From Deltaproteobacteria bacterium (lineage in GTDB: Bacteria; Desulfobacterota; GWC2-55-46; DRQE01), in NCBI GenBank assembly GCA_015492245.1, contig WGFM01000025.1, positions 1 through 64,000 of the forward strand: a stretch of 64,000 nt of DNA. Direction: 5' to 3'. Shown in pieces: positions 55,299-64,000 of the stretch. The notes under the pieces are model-generated. The model saw only the letters and a program-made list of their open reading frames with translations, searched no databases and was not told the DNA's origin. The number at the start of each line of letters is the position of its first letter. Positions within the stretch are counted from its first letter, which is position 1. Position numbers and translations under genes: made by a program.

Positions 55299-56404
55299 TG
55301 AACAGGGCAAGTGTATACTTTGTAGATGCAAGGGCAGATGCAAGGGAGAACCTGGTGGACAAACTCTCAAGGCTCCTGGAAGAGGTAGGCCTTCCCTCGC
55401 TTTTTCAAAGGAGTGAGCTTGTTGCAGTAAAGCTCCATTTTGGCGAGCGCGGGAACACCTCTTTCGTAAACCCTGTCTTTGTCGAGAAGGTCTGCCAGTA
55501 TGTAAGAGAGGCAAGGGCCCACCCCTTTCTTACCGACACCAACACCCTCTATGTGGGCACAAGGACAAACAGTGTAACACACCTTGAGACAGCCATGAAA
55601 AACGGCTTCACCTATGCCACCACATCTGCGCCCATAATAATAGCCGATGGACTGAGGGGTGAAAGCAAGGAGTATGTGTCGATAGAGGGCAACTATTACA
55701 GAGAGGTGAGCATTGCAAGGGAGATTGTATCTGCAGATGGTCTGGTAGTGCTCACACACTTCAAGTGCCATGAGCTTACAGGCATAGGCGGAACATTGAA
55801 GAATGTGGGTATGGGATGTGCAACGAGGGAAGGCAAACTGAGCCAGCACTCAAGCTCCGCACCAAGGGTGGAGCCTGCAGGATGTACAGCCTGTGGAGTG
55901 TGTGTCGAGGCCTGCCCCGTGGATGCCATAGACCTTGGTGAGAAGGCCGTCATAAGAGAGAAGGACTGCATAGGTTGTGCCCATTGTGTTGCCCTGTGCC
56001 CCGAGGGAACCATAAAGATAGAGTGGAACGAAAGGGCAGAGGATGTGCAGAAAAAGATGGTCGAGCATGTGATGGGTGTCCTTAAGGGAAAGGAAGGAAA
56101 GTGTGTGTTCATAAACTTTCTCCTCCATATAGGCCCTGTGTGCGACTGCTACGGGTTTACAGACAGGGCAATAGTGCCCGATGTGGGAATCCTTGCCTCA
56201 CAGGACCCTGTGGCGATAGATAGGGCCTCTGCAGAGCTTGTCTGCAGAGAACAGGGGCTTACCGGCACGGCCCTCAAAGAGGGTTTTAAGAGGGGTGAGG
56301 ACAAGTTCCGGGGTGTGCACCCTTCGATAGACTGGCAGGTTCAGCTCGATTATGCAGAGAAGATGGGGCTTGGAAGCAGGCTCTATGAGCTCATAAAACT
56401 GTAG
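55295..56404 (+). CDS. DUF362 domain protein with 2x[4Fe-4S] ferredoxin domain
   Basis: CTACGVCVEACPVDAIDLGEKAVIREKDCIGCAHCVALCPEG; DUF362-like N-terminus VAVKLHFGERGNTSFVNP. Confidence 0.9.
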   Translation: MMNRASVYFVDARADARENLVDKLSRLLEEVGLPSLFQRSELVAVKLHFGERGNTSFVNPVFVEKVCQYVREARAHPFLTDTNTLYVGTRTNSVTHLETAMKNGFTYATTSAPIIIADGLRGESKEYVSIEGNYYREVSIAREIVSADGLVVLTHFKCHELTGIGGTLKNVGMGCATREGKLSQHSSSAPRVEPAGCTACGVCVEACPVDAIDLGEKAVIREKDCIGCAHCVALCPEGTIKIEWNERAEDVQKKMVEHVMGVLKGKEGKCVFINFLLHIGPVCDCYGFTDRAIVPDVGILASQDPVAIDRASAELVCREQGLTGTALKEGFKRGEDKFRGVHPSIDWQVQLDYAEKMGLGSRLYELIKL

Positions 56405-56408
56405 GAGT

Positions 56409-58823
56409 TTGATGGGTACTATGAAGAAAGACGGGTTTTCAAAGAGACTTAAAGAGGGTTTCCTTGTGTTCGATGGAGCCACAGGCACCATGCTCCAGGC
56501 CCTGGGGCTTGAACCAGGTGGTTGTCCCGATGAGCTCAATCTTTCAAGACCAGAGCTTGTGGAGAAGGTCCACAGGCTCTACCGAGAGGCAGGTTCTGAT
56601 GTGGTAACCACCAACACTTTTGGTGCCAACAGGGTGAAGCTCAAAGAATACGGGCTTGAGGCAAGACTTAAGGAGATAAACATTGCCGCTACAAGGATTG
56701 CAAGAAAGGCCATAGGTGATGGGTTCGTTGCAGGCTGTATCGGGCCAACAGGAAGGTTTGTCGAGCCCGTGGGCGATATGGCCTTCGATACCATGGTGGA
56801 TATATTCAAGGAGCAGGCACAGGCACTCAAAGAGGGCGGGGCAGACCTTATAATAATAGAGACCATGATGGATATAAAGGAGCTCAGGGCTGCACTGATA
56901 GGGGCAGCGGAGAGTGGGCTACCTCCTGTTGCCACCATGACATTTGACGAGGCCATGCGCACCGTTCTTGGCACACCTCCAGAGGCCTTTGCCATAGTGG
57001 CCGAGGCGCTTGGGGCTACTGCGCTGGGGGCAAACTGCTCCCTCGGGGCCGAGGGCATATACCAGGCACTCTCCAGAATGAGCCCTGTTACAGCCCTTCC
57101 ACTTATAGCTCAACCCAATGCAGGCCTGCCGGTGCTCAAGGAGGGTAAAACCATATTTCCCGCAACACCCCAGGAGATGGCAGACCATGTGCCAGCCCTT
57201 GTCGGTGCAGGCGCAAGGATTATAGGCGGATGCTGTGGCACCACCCCTGAGCACATAAGGGAGATGAAGCGGATGCTCACCACACTCAAGCCCGAAGAGA
57301 GGAGGAGACCTTCTTTCACAAAACTTGCAGGCAGAACCACCCATGTAACCTTTGGCAGAGGTTCAAAGCCCATAGTCATAGGTGAAAGGATAAACCCGAC
57401 GGGAAGAAAGAAGTTTGCACAGGAGTTGAAAGAGGGCAAAACCCTTACCATAAGACGAGAGGCAAGGGAGCAGAAGGAGGCTGGTGCAGATGCGCTGGAT
57501 GTAAATGTGGGGGTGCCAGGCATCGATGAGAAGACCATGATGCGAAGGGCTGTGTTCTGTGTGAACGAGAATACAGACCTGCCGGTGGTTATAGACTCTT
57601 CAGATGTAGAGGTGCTCGAAGAAGGGCTGAAGGCCGTGGATGGAAAGGCCATTGTAAACTCTGTCTCTGGAGAGGAGAAGAAACTCAACGAGGTGTTGCC
57701 ACTGGTAAAAAGATACGGGGCAGCCGTCGTAGCGCTCACACTCGATGAAAAGGGCATACCGGAAAGCACCGAAGAGAGGGTAAGGATAGCCCGTAAGATT
57801 ATAGAGAGGGCAACATCTCTTGGTATACCGAAAGAAGATGTGGTGGTGGATTGCCTTGCCATAACCGTGAGTGCAGAGCCAGAGGCAGCAGGCCAGACAC
57901 TCGATGCAATAAGGGAGGTGAAGAGAAGGTTCTCTGTTCCAACTGTTCTGGGTGTAAGTAATATCTCCTTTGGACTACCCAACAGAGAGGTGATAAACTC
58001 CGCCTTCTTTGCCATGGCGCTCGAGGCAGGCCTGGATTGCGCAATAATAAACCCAAAGAACAGGGCTATGATGGATACCTACCATGCTGCCATGCTCCTT
58101 ACAGGGTTTGATACCAACGCGGAAAGATACATCCAGAGGTTTCGGGCAGAGCCAGAAAGAAGGATTGAGAGCAAGAAAGAGGGGGAAAGACCCCTTTCCA
58201 TAGAAGAGAGGCTTTCCCGTGCTGTGGTGGAGGGCGATGAGGCATCTATTGTGGGGCTCGTTGAAGAGGCGCTTGAAGGTGGCATGTCGCCGATGGATGT
58301 GGGAGAGAAGGGACTCGTAAAGGGGCTTGAAGAAGTGGGTAGACGCTTTGCCGATGGCAGATACTTCCTGCCACAGGTAATCCTTTCTGCCGAGACCGTA
58401 AAAAAGGGGTTTGACAGGCTGAAAGAAGAGTTCAGGGGAAGAGAGGGACCAAAGCTCGGAAAGGTAATAATGGCAACAGTTGAAGGCGATATACACGATA
58501 TAGGAAAGAACATTGTGTGCACACTGCTCGAGAACCATGGTTTCGAGGTATACGACCTTGGAAAGAATGTGCCAGCAGAAAGGATAGTAGGGGAGGCAAA
58601 AAGGCTCAAGGTGGATATAGTGGGCCTTTCGGCACTGATGACCACCACCGTGATGGAGATGGACAATGTCATAAAGAGGCTTAAAGAGAGTGGTGTCAAT
58701 GTTAAGACCATAGTGGGTGGTGCGGTGGTAACACCTGAGTTTGCCGAGAAGATAGGGGCTGAATATGGCGGGGATGCAACAGAGGCCGTTGAGAAGATGA
58801 AAAGACTTCTGGGAAAGAGCTGA
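56409..58823 (+). CDS. metH: Cobalamin-dependent methionine synthase (Hcy-, pterin- and B12-binding domains; no AdoMet reactivation domain)
   Basis: GGCCGTTPEHIREM; IGERINPTGRKKFAQEL; GDIHDIGKNIVCTLLENHGFEVYDLGKNVP; 804 aa, ends after the B12 domain. Confidence 0.95.
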   Translation: MMGTMKKDGFSKRLKEGFLVFDGATGTMLQALGLEPGGCPDELNLSRPELVEKVHRLYREAGSDVVTTNTFGANRVKLKEYGLEARLKEINIAATRIARKAIGDGFVAGCIGPTGRFVEPVGDMAFDTMVDIFKEQAQALKEGGADLIIIETMMDIKELRAALIGAAESGLPPVATMTFDEAMRTVLGTPPEAFAIVAEALGATALGANCSLGAEGIYQALSRMSPVTALPLIAQPNAGLPVLKEGKTIFPATPQEMADHVPALVGAGARIIGGCCGTTPEHIREMKRMLTTLKPEERRRPSFTKLAGRTTHVTFGRGSKPIVIGERINPTGRKKFAQELKEGKTLTIRREAREQKEAGADALDVNVGVPGIDEKTMMRRAVFCVNENTDLPVVIDSSDVEVLEEGLKAVDGKAIVNSVSGEEKKLNEVLPLVKRYGAAVVALTLDEKGIPESTEERVRIARKIIERATSLGIPKEDVVVDCLAITVSAEPEAAGQTLDAIREVKRRFSVPTVLGVSNISFGLPNREVINSAFFAMALEAGLDCAIINPKNRAMMDTYHAAMLLTGFDTNAERYIQRFRAEPERRIESKKEGERPLSIEERLSRAVVEGDEASIVGLVEEALEGGMSPMDVGEKGLVKGLEEVGRRFADGRYFLPQVILSAETVKKGFDRLKEEFRGREGPKLGKVIMATVEGDIHDIGKNIVCTLLENHGFEVYDLGKNVPAERIVGEAKRLKVDIVGLSALMTTTVMEMDNVIKRLKESGVNVKTIVGGAVVTPEFAEKIGAEYGGDATEAVEKMKRLLGKS

Positions 58824-58834
58824 CAGAACAGGGG

Positions 58835-60073
58835 ATGGCTTTAAGGCTCACAATAGAGGGTATAGTGTATGGCGGCAGCGGCATGGGAAGAAGAGAGGAT
58901 GGAAAGATCGTATTTGTGCCATACACTGCACCAGGGGATGTATGCACAGTCGAGGTGGTGGAAGAAAAGAGGGATTTTTCAAGGGCCAGGGTTGCAAGGA
59001 TGGAGGAGCCATCTCCTGTAAGGATAGAGCCCTTCTGCCAGCTCTTTGGCAGGTGCGGTGGATGCCAGCTACAGCACCTGCCATACGGAGAACAACTTAA
59101 ATGGAAGACAAAGACCTTTCAGGAAACCATAAAACGCTCTGCCAGAGTAGAGCTTACCCCCTGTGTTATACCTGCAGAGTCTCCACAACACTACAGGGCA
59201 AAGGCAACATTTCATGTAGATAGAGGAAGGATGGGCTTTTTCGAGCCATCAAGCCACAGGGTGGTGGAGGTCGAAGATTGTCCTCTCCTTGAGCCCGCAA
59301 TAAATACAACCCTCAGGGCTATTAAAGAGGATACTCCAGCTGGTGTGCACACCATAGATGTGGCACTCGATATGAATAGCGGAAAGACAACCGCTGTGTT
59401 CTATACAGAAAAGACCTGGTTGGGTATGGATGTTCCACTTTCCGGGGCGCTGAAGGGCTACGAGGTGAGGGCTAAAAGAAGGTTCCAGAGGGGCAGGGGG
59501 AGAAGGCTCCTCGAAAGGGGAGATACAGAGTGTAGCTATACTGTGGAAGGTGTGGTTGTAGAGTATGCCGCTACGGTATTCTTTCAGGTAAACCCTGAAG
59601 CCAACCGCAGGCTTGTCCGGAAGGTGGTTGAGTCCGTAGGGGGCAGGGCTTCCGTGGTGGATGCCTTCTGCGGGGTGGGAAACTTCAGCCTTCCCCTTGC
59701 AAAGACATGTTGCAGGGTGGATGGATTCGACATGGATGGTCTTGCAATAGGATACGCGAAGAAGGCTGCCCGGCTCAACCGTGTGGACAGGGTGAGGTTC
59801 CATCAGATGGATGTGGAAGGGGGTAAAGTCCTTGAAAAAATGATACCTTCTGTGATAGTATTAGACCCACCAAGGTGTGGCTGCAGAAGGCTTGCCAGAG
59901 AGCTGGCAGAGAAGGGTGTGGAGAGGATAATCTATGTGTCATGCAACCCTTCAACCCTTGGCAGAGACATCAAAGAGTTTCTTGAAAAGGGTTACAGGGT
60001 TGTCTCTTCCACCCTGGTCGATATGTTTCCACAAACATATCATGTAGAAGGTATAGTGGTGCTCACACTTTAA
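58835..60073 (+). CDS. 23S rRNA (uracil-C5)-methyltransferase, RlmD/TrmA family
   Basis: TRAM domain; CQLFGRCGGCQLQHLPYGEQLKWK; VVDAFCGVGNFSLPLA; IIYVSCNPSTLGRDI. Confidence 0.94.
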   Translation: MALRLTIEGIVYGGSGMGRREDGKIVFVPYTAPGDVCTVEVVEEKRDFSRARVARMEEPSPVRIEPFCQLFGRCGGCQLQHLPYGEQLKWKTKTFQETIKRSARVELTPCVIPAESPQHYRAKATFHVDRGRMGFFEPSSHRVVEVEDCPLLEPAINTTLRAIKEDTPAGVHTIDVALDMNSGKTTAVFYTEKTWLGMDVPLSGALKGYEVRAKRRFQRGRGRRLLERGDTECSYTVEGVVVEYAATVFFQVNPEANRRLVRKVVESVGGRASVVDAFCGVGNFSLPLAKTCCRVDGFDMDGLAIGYAKKAARLNRVDRVRFHQMDVEGGKVLEKMIPSVIVLDPPRCGCRRLARELAEKGVERIIYVSCNPSTLGRDIKEFLEKGYRVVSSTLVDMFPQTYHVEGIVVLTL

Positions 60074-60077
60074 AGAG

Positions 60078-60572
60078 GTGATGGGAATGAAGGAAATTCC
60101 TGTTCTTGAGAGGTTGAGGGAAGAGGTCAGAAGGATAGAAAGGGAGTTGAGGGTGGAGCTTCCAAAGGAGCTCCAGAAGGCTGCTGCCCATGGGGATCTG
60201 CGTGAGAACGCAGAGTACCAGGCAGCAAAGGAGAGGCAGAGCTATCTGAATGCAAGGCTTGTTCATCTTACACAGAGGATACATACCCTCGCCTCCATAA
60301 AGCTCGATGATATACCACAAGACCGTATAGCCTTTGGCTCAAGAATCTATCTTGAGGATATGGAAACAGGCCGCGAGGTGGTCTACGAGCTTGTAACACC
60401 CGAAGAGGTGGCACCGAAGGAAGGCAAGATTTCCGTGAGCTCTCCCATAGGCAGAGAGCTTCTTGGCAAGCAGGAAGGAGACCTTATAACCATACACCTG
60501 CCGTCTGGCACCAAAGAATATGAAGTATGCCGTATAGAGACACTCCATGACCTCTTGGGAGAAGACCTGTAA
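60078..60572 (+). CDS. greA: Transcription elongation factor GreA
   Basis: LQKAAAHGDLRENAEYQAAKERQSYLNARL; ISVSSPIGRELLGKQEGDLITI. Confidence 0.95.
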   Translation: MMGMKEIPVLERLREEVRRIERELRVELPKELQKAAAHGDLRENAEYQAAKERQSYLNARLVHLTQRIHTLASIKLDDIPQDRIAFGSRIYLEDMETGREVVYELVTPEEVAPKEGKISVSSPIGRELLGKQEGDLITIHLPSGTKEYEVCRIETLHDLLGEDL

Positions 60573-60624
60573 GAGAGGGCCTTCCTGTACACACTAAACC
60601 AGACAAGGGAGGCATATCCTGACC

Positions 60625-60921
60625 ATGGTAAAGGGAAGAGTTGTAACAGCCTTTCTTCTTGCCCTTGTGTTGAGCGTAACGCCTGTTGTGGCTGGTTCCA
60701 TCAAGGTACACTGGGGATGGGAAGGCAAGGCAGGTATGAGCTTCTTACAGTTTCACTTCCATGCACCAGTCGAGCACACCGTGGATGGCAAGCCATATCC
60801 AATGGAGATGCATCTTGTCCACAAATGTAGGGATGGAAGCATGGCAGTGGTGGGTGTCTTCATAGAGGAAGGGGCAGGAAACAGGGCTATAGAGAAGATA
60901 ATGGACGCACCACAGGTTTAG
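60625..60921 (+). pseudogene. Severely shortened alpha-carbonic anhydrase (remnant or mini-CA)
   Basis: Signal peptide then VHWGWEGKAG joined directly to FLQFHFHAPVEHTVDGKPYPMEMHLVHKCRDGSMAVVGVFIEEG; stop before the C-terminal third of the fold. Confidence 0.75.
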
Positions 60922-60931
60922 AAAAGTAGTA

Positions 60932-61360
60932 ATGGAGAAGAAGGCCTTTATATTTTCCATACTCACTGCCATCATATGGGGGCTTGCCCCGGCCTTTGAA
61001 AAGATAGGGCTTCGGGGCAAGCTTGATCCATATGTAGGGGTGGTGCTCAGAACACTTCCAATAGCATTCCTTGGGGTCGCAGGGCTTGTGGCTCTTGGAA
61101 AGACGAGAGCCCTCGAGATGGTGGATGCCAAAAGTGTAATCTATGTTATGATAGGAGGGTTTCTTGCCGGTTTCCTTGGACAGATAACATTCTACCATGC
61201 CCTTAAGTCAGGCGAGGCATCCATGGTGGTGCCCCTTGCGGCCATATACCCGCTTTTCGCACTGTTCGTGTCTGTTCTATTCCTTGGCGAGGCCTTTACA
61301 TGGTATAAACTTGCTGGAATACTGCTCATCATAGCAGGTATAACACTTTTGAGATTATAA
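60932..61360 (+). CDS. Half-size EamA/DMT family transporter
   Basis: 142 aa, single EamA repeat: FSILTAIIWGLAPAFEKIGLRGKLDP...LFVSVLFLGEAFTWYKLAGILLIIAGITLL. Confidence 0.9.
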   Translation: MEKKAFIFSILTAIIWGLAPAFEKIGLRGKLDPYVGVVLRTLPIAFLGVAGLVALGKTRALEMVDAKSVIYVMIGGFLAGFLGQITFYHALKSGEASMVVPLAAIYPLFALFVSVLFLGEAFTWYKLAGILLIIAGITLLRL

Positions 61361-61373
61361 GAGGAGTGGCTAC

Positions 61374-64000
61374 ATGGATTACAAGTCAACGCTGAATCTG
61401 CCCAGGACAGACTTTCAGATGAAGGCAGACCTGCCAAAGAGGGAACCAGAGATTATGAGGCGGTGGCAGGCTCAGGGGCTATACGAGAAGATAATCAGCA
61501 AAGGTAACAAAAGAGATAGCTACATACTCCACGATGGACCACCCTATGCAAATGGCAGCATCCATATGGGACATGCCCTCAACAAGATTCTAAAGGACAT
61601 CATCGTAAAGAGCAGGTTTATGATGGGCTACAGGACAGACTATGTGCCAGGCTGGGACTGCCATGGGCTGCCCATAGAGCTTCAGGTGGAAAAAAGTCTG
61701 GGTAAGGATAGAGAAAGGCTCTCAAAGGTTGAGATAAGAAGAAGATGCAGGGAATATGCCGCAAGGTTCGTGGAGATACAGAAAGAAGAGTTTGTAAGGC
61801 TCGGGGTCTTTGGCAGATGGGACAGGCCATATCTTACCATGGATTATTCCTACCAGGCAACCATATTGAGGGAGCTTGGAAGGGTTCTCAAGGAGGGGCT
61901 CATCTACCGGGGTAAAAAACCTGTCCACTGGTGCGCCTCCTGCAGAACCGCACTTGCAGAGGCAGAGGTGGAGTATTATGAGAAAATCTCACCTTCCATA
62001 TATGTGAAATTCAGGGTTAAAGATGACAGGGGGCTGGGGCTTCCTGAGGACACATACCTCGTAATATGGACCACTACCCCATGGACACTTCCTGCCAACC
62101 TTGCCATAGCAGTGCATCCTGAGCTCACCTATAGAGTTGTAAGAACAGAAAAGGGTAACCTCATACTCTATGAGGGGCTCGTTGAAGTATGCATGAAGGC
62201 ATTTGGTATAGAAGACTACAGTGTCGAAAAGGGTATCAAAGGCGAAGAGCTCTGTGGCAGTCTATGTGCCCATCCCTTCATAGAGCGGGACTCCAGGGTT
62301 CTCTCTGCCGGGTTTGTAACCACCGAGGCAGGCACAGGCTGTGTCCATATGGCACCAGGCCATGGCAGCGAGGACTACGAGCTTGGCCTCAGAGAGGGGC
62401 TCGATGTATACGCACCGGTAGATGAAAGAGGCAGGTTCACAAAGGAGGTGCCCTCGCTGTGTGGACAGGGGGTCTTCCAGGCAAACCATGCCATAATAGA
62501 GCTTCTTGAAGAAAAAGATGCCCTCCTGTCAGAGTCCACACTTACACACTCATACCCCCATTGCTGGAGGTGTAAGAACCCGGTGATATTCAGGGCAACA
62601 GAACAGTGGTTTGTGGCGATGGATGGTGGGTTGAGGGAGAAGGCACTGGAGGCCATAGAGAAGGTCGAGTGGATTCCACGCTGGGGAAAGGAAAGGATAA
62701 GGGGTATGGTCTCGCAGAGGCCCGACTGGTGCCTTTCAAGGCAGAGGGTGTGGGGGGTGTCCATACCGGCACTTGAATGCAAGAGCTGTGGAGAAGTATT
62801 CCTTGATGGTGCGGTAGTAGAACACCTTGCAGGTATCGTGGAGAAAGAAGGGGCGGATGTGTGGTTCGAGAAGGATGCGGGTAGCCTCATCCCAGAGGGG
62901 TTCGGTTGTCCTCGTTGCTCTTCTACACAGGGGTTTGAGAAGAAAGAGGACATACTGGATGTGTGGTTCGACTCAGGGGTGAGCTTTGCAGCGGTGCTCG
63001 AGAGAACAGAGGGGCTACAGATGCCCGCAGACCTGTATCTTGAAGGAAGCGACCAGCACAGGGGGTGGTTTCAGTCCTCACTTCTGGCGGCCCTGGGAAC
63101 TCGAGGGGCCGCACCATACAGGACGGTGCTCACCCACGGGTTTGTGGTGGATGGTGAGGGAAGAAAGATGAGTAAATCCCTGGGCAATGTAATCTCCCCA
63201 CAGGAGGTGATAAAGAGATACGGCGCAGAGGTCCTGCGACTATGGGTTGCGGCAGAGGACTACCGTGAGGATATAAGAATATCAGAGGAGATACTGAAAA
63301 GGCTTTCTGAGGCATACAGGAGGATGAGAAACACCATGAGGTTCATCCTTGGTAACCTCTATGACTTTGATCCCGCCAGCCACACCGTTGAATACAAGGA
63401 GCTTGAAGAGCTTGATCGCCTGATTCTTCACAGACTCACAGGGCTTACAGAGCGGGTCCTCCTGGCATACAGGGAGTTCGAGTTCCATGTGATATTCCAC
63501 AGTGTGCACAACTTCTGTAGTGTGGACTTAAGCTCCTTTTATCTCGATATACTCAAGGACAGGCTCTATACCACAAAGGCCCGTTCCCTTTCAAGAAGGG
63601 CCGCCCAGACCACACTCCACAGTATACTGGACCATCTCTTAAGGCTTCTTGCACCGGTGCTCGTGTTCACAACAGATGAGGCATGGCAGTTTGTTCCACA
63701 GAAAGGGGTGGAGAGTGTGCATCTTTCAAGCTTCCCGGTGCCCAGAAAGGACTGGCTCGATGAGGAGCTTGAAAAAAAGTGGGGTGTAATACTCTCTGTG
63801 AAGGATGAAATATCGAGGGCTCTGGAGGTGGCAAGAAAGGAGAAGGTTATAGGCCACCCTCTCGATGCAAGGGTTTGTGTGAAGCTACCCGAAGAGTTGA
63901 AGCCTCTTCTTTCTGGAGCAGAGGAAACATTGCGGGAGGTCCTCATAGTATCACAACTTGAGTTCAAAGACCATGTGGAGGGCACCGAGGGCAAGGAGCT
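61374..64000 (+). CDS. ileS: Isoleucyl-tRNA synthetase, partial (runs off the right edge)
   Basis: Translated by hand, not in the ORF track: MDYKSTLNLPRTDFQMKADLPKREPEIMRRWQ...ILHDGPPYANGSIHMGHALNKILKDII; KMSKS at the RKMSKSLGN segment. Confidence 0.96.
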   Translation, partial: MDYKSTLNLPRTDFQMKADLPKREPEIMRRWQAQGLYEKIISKGNKRDSYILHDGPPYANGSIHMGHALNKILKDIIVKSRFMMGYRTDYVPGWDCHGLPIELQVEKSLGKDRERLSKVEIRRRCREYAARFVEIQKEEFVRLGVFGRWDRPYLTMDYSYQATILRELGRVLKEGLIYRGKKPVHWCASCRTALAEAEVEYYEKISPSIYVKFRVKDDRGLGLPEDTYLVIWTTTPWTLPANLAIAVHPELTYRVVRTEKGNLILYEGLVEVCMKAFGIEDYSVEKGIKGEELCGSLCAHPFIERDSRVLSAGFVTTEAGTGCVHMAPGHGSEDYELGLREGLDVYAPVDERGRFTKEVPSLCGQGVFQANHAIIELLEEKDALLSESTLTHSYPHCWRCKNPVIFRATEQWFVAMDGGLREKALEAIEKVEWIPRWGKERIRGMVSQRPDWCLSRQRVWGVSIPALECKSCGEVFLDGAVVEHLAGIVEKEGADVWFEKDAGSLIPEGFGCPRCSSTQGFEKKEDILDVWFDSGVSFAAVLERTEGLQMPADLYLEGSDQHRGWFQSSLLAALGTRGAAPYRTVLTHGFVVDGEGRKMSKSLGNVISPQEVIKRYGAEVLRLWVAAEDYREDIRISEEILKRLSEAYRRMRNTMRFILGNLYDFDPASHTVEYKELEELDRLILHRLTGLTERVLLAYREFEFHVIFHSVHNFCSVDLSSFYLDILKDRLYTTKARSLSRRAAQTTLHSILDHLLRLLAPVLVFTTDEAWQFVPQKGVESVHLSSFPVPRKDWLDEELEKKWGVILSVKDEISRALEVARKEKVIGHPLDARVCVKLPEELKPLLSGAEETLREVLIVSQLEFKDHVEGTEGKE

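Overview
The 64 kb window is mostly a dense bacterial housekeeping chromosome. Gene content (LptD, Slp, FtsEX-EnvC, heme d1 genes) points to a Gram-negative, possibly Nitrospirota or deltaproteobacterial; this lineage guess is inference only. Core blocks: queC, dgt, ppsA, porin, nhaA; an ispA-dxs-tlyA-nfnAB run; ftsEX-envC-ctp-deacetylase-cspA; lipA and an aminotransferase; hom-thrC-(apgM-like homoserine kinase?); trpEGDCFBA with a coupled GAF/HD-GYP gene; accD-folC-lptD; rplU-rpmA-obgE-proBA-plsC-rnj; metH, rlmD-like, greA, and ileS running off the right edge. Two regions stand out. (1) The left edge (about 1-3000) is accessory DNA. An MtrA-like/DUF4346 corrinoid-protein gene sits inside what looks like an integron-type gene cassette: an 18-bp inverted repeat (17/18) ending in GTTAGGC/GCCTAAC, with a structured attC-like site downstream of the gene. 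A frameshifted DDE transposase lies beside a second, truncated attC-like end. (2) A heme d1 operon (about 41.2-48.7 kb) is preceded by a 9/10 FNR/Dnr box. It encodes NirE, a NirDL fusion, NirJ, NirF, a cytochrome c-d1 protein, a NirS-like d1 propeller with no cytochrome c domain, and, directly after that, a secreted single-domain cupredoxin with an exact CuA motif (C-x3-C-x3-H-x2-M). A d1 protein paired with CuA is the best candidate here for an undescribed redox system. Also notable: a severely shortened alpha-carbonic anhydrase that keeps all three zinc His, and a translationally coupled small ORF after queC. No CRISPR, rRNA or tRNA was recognised.
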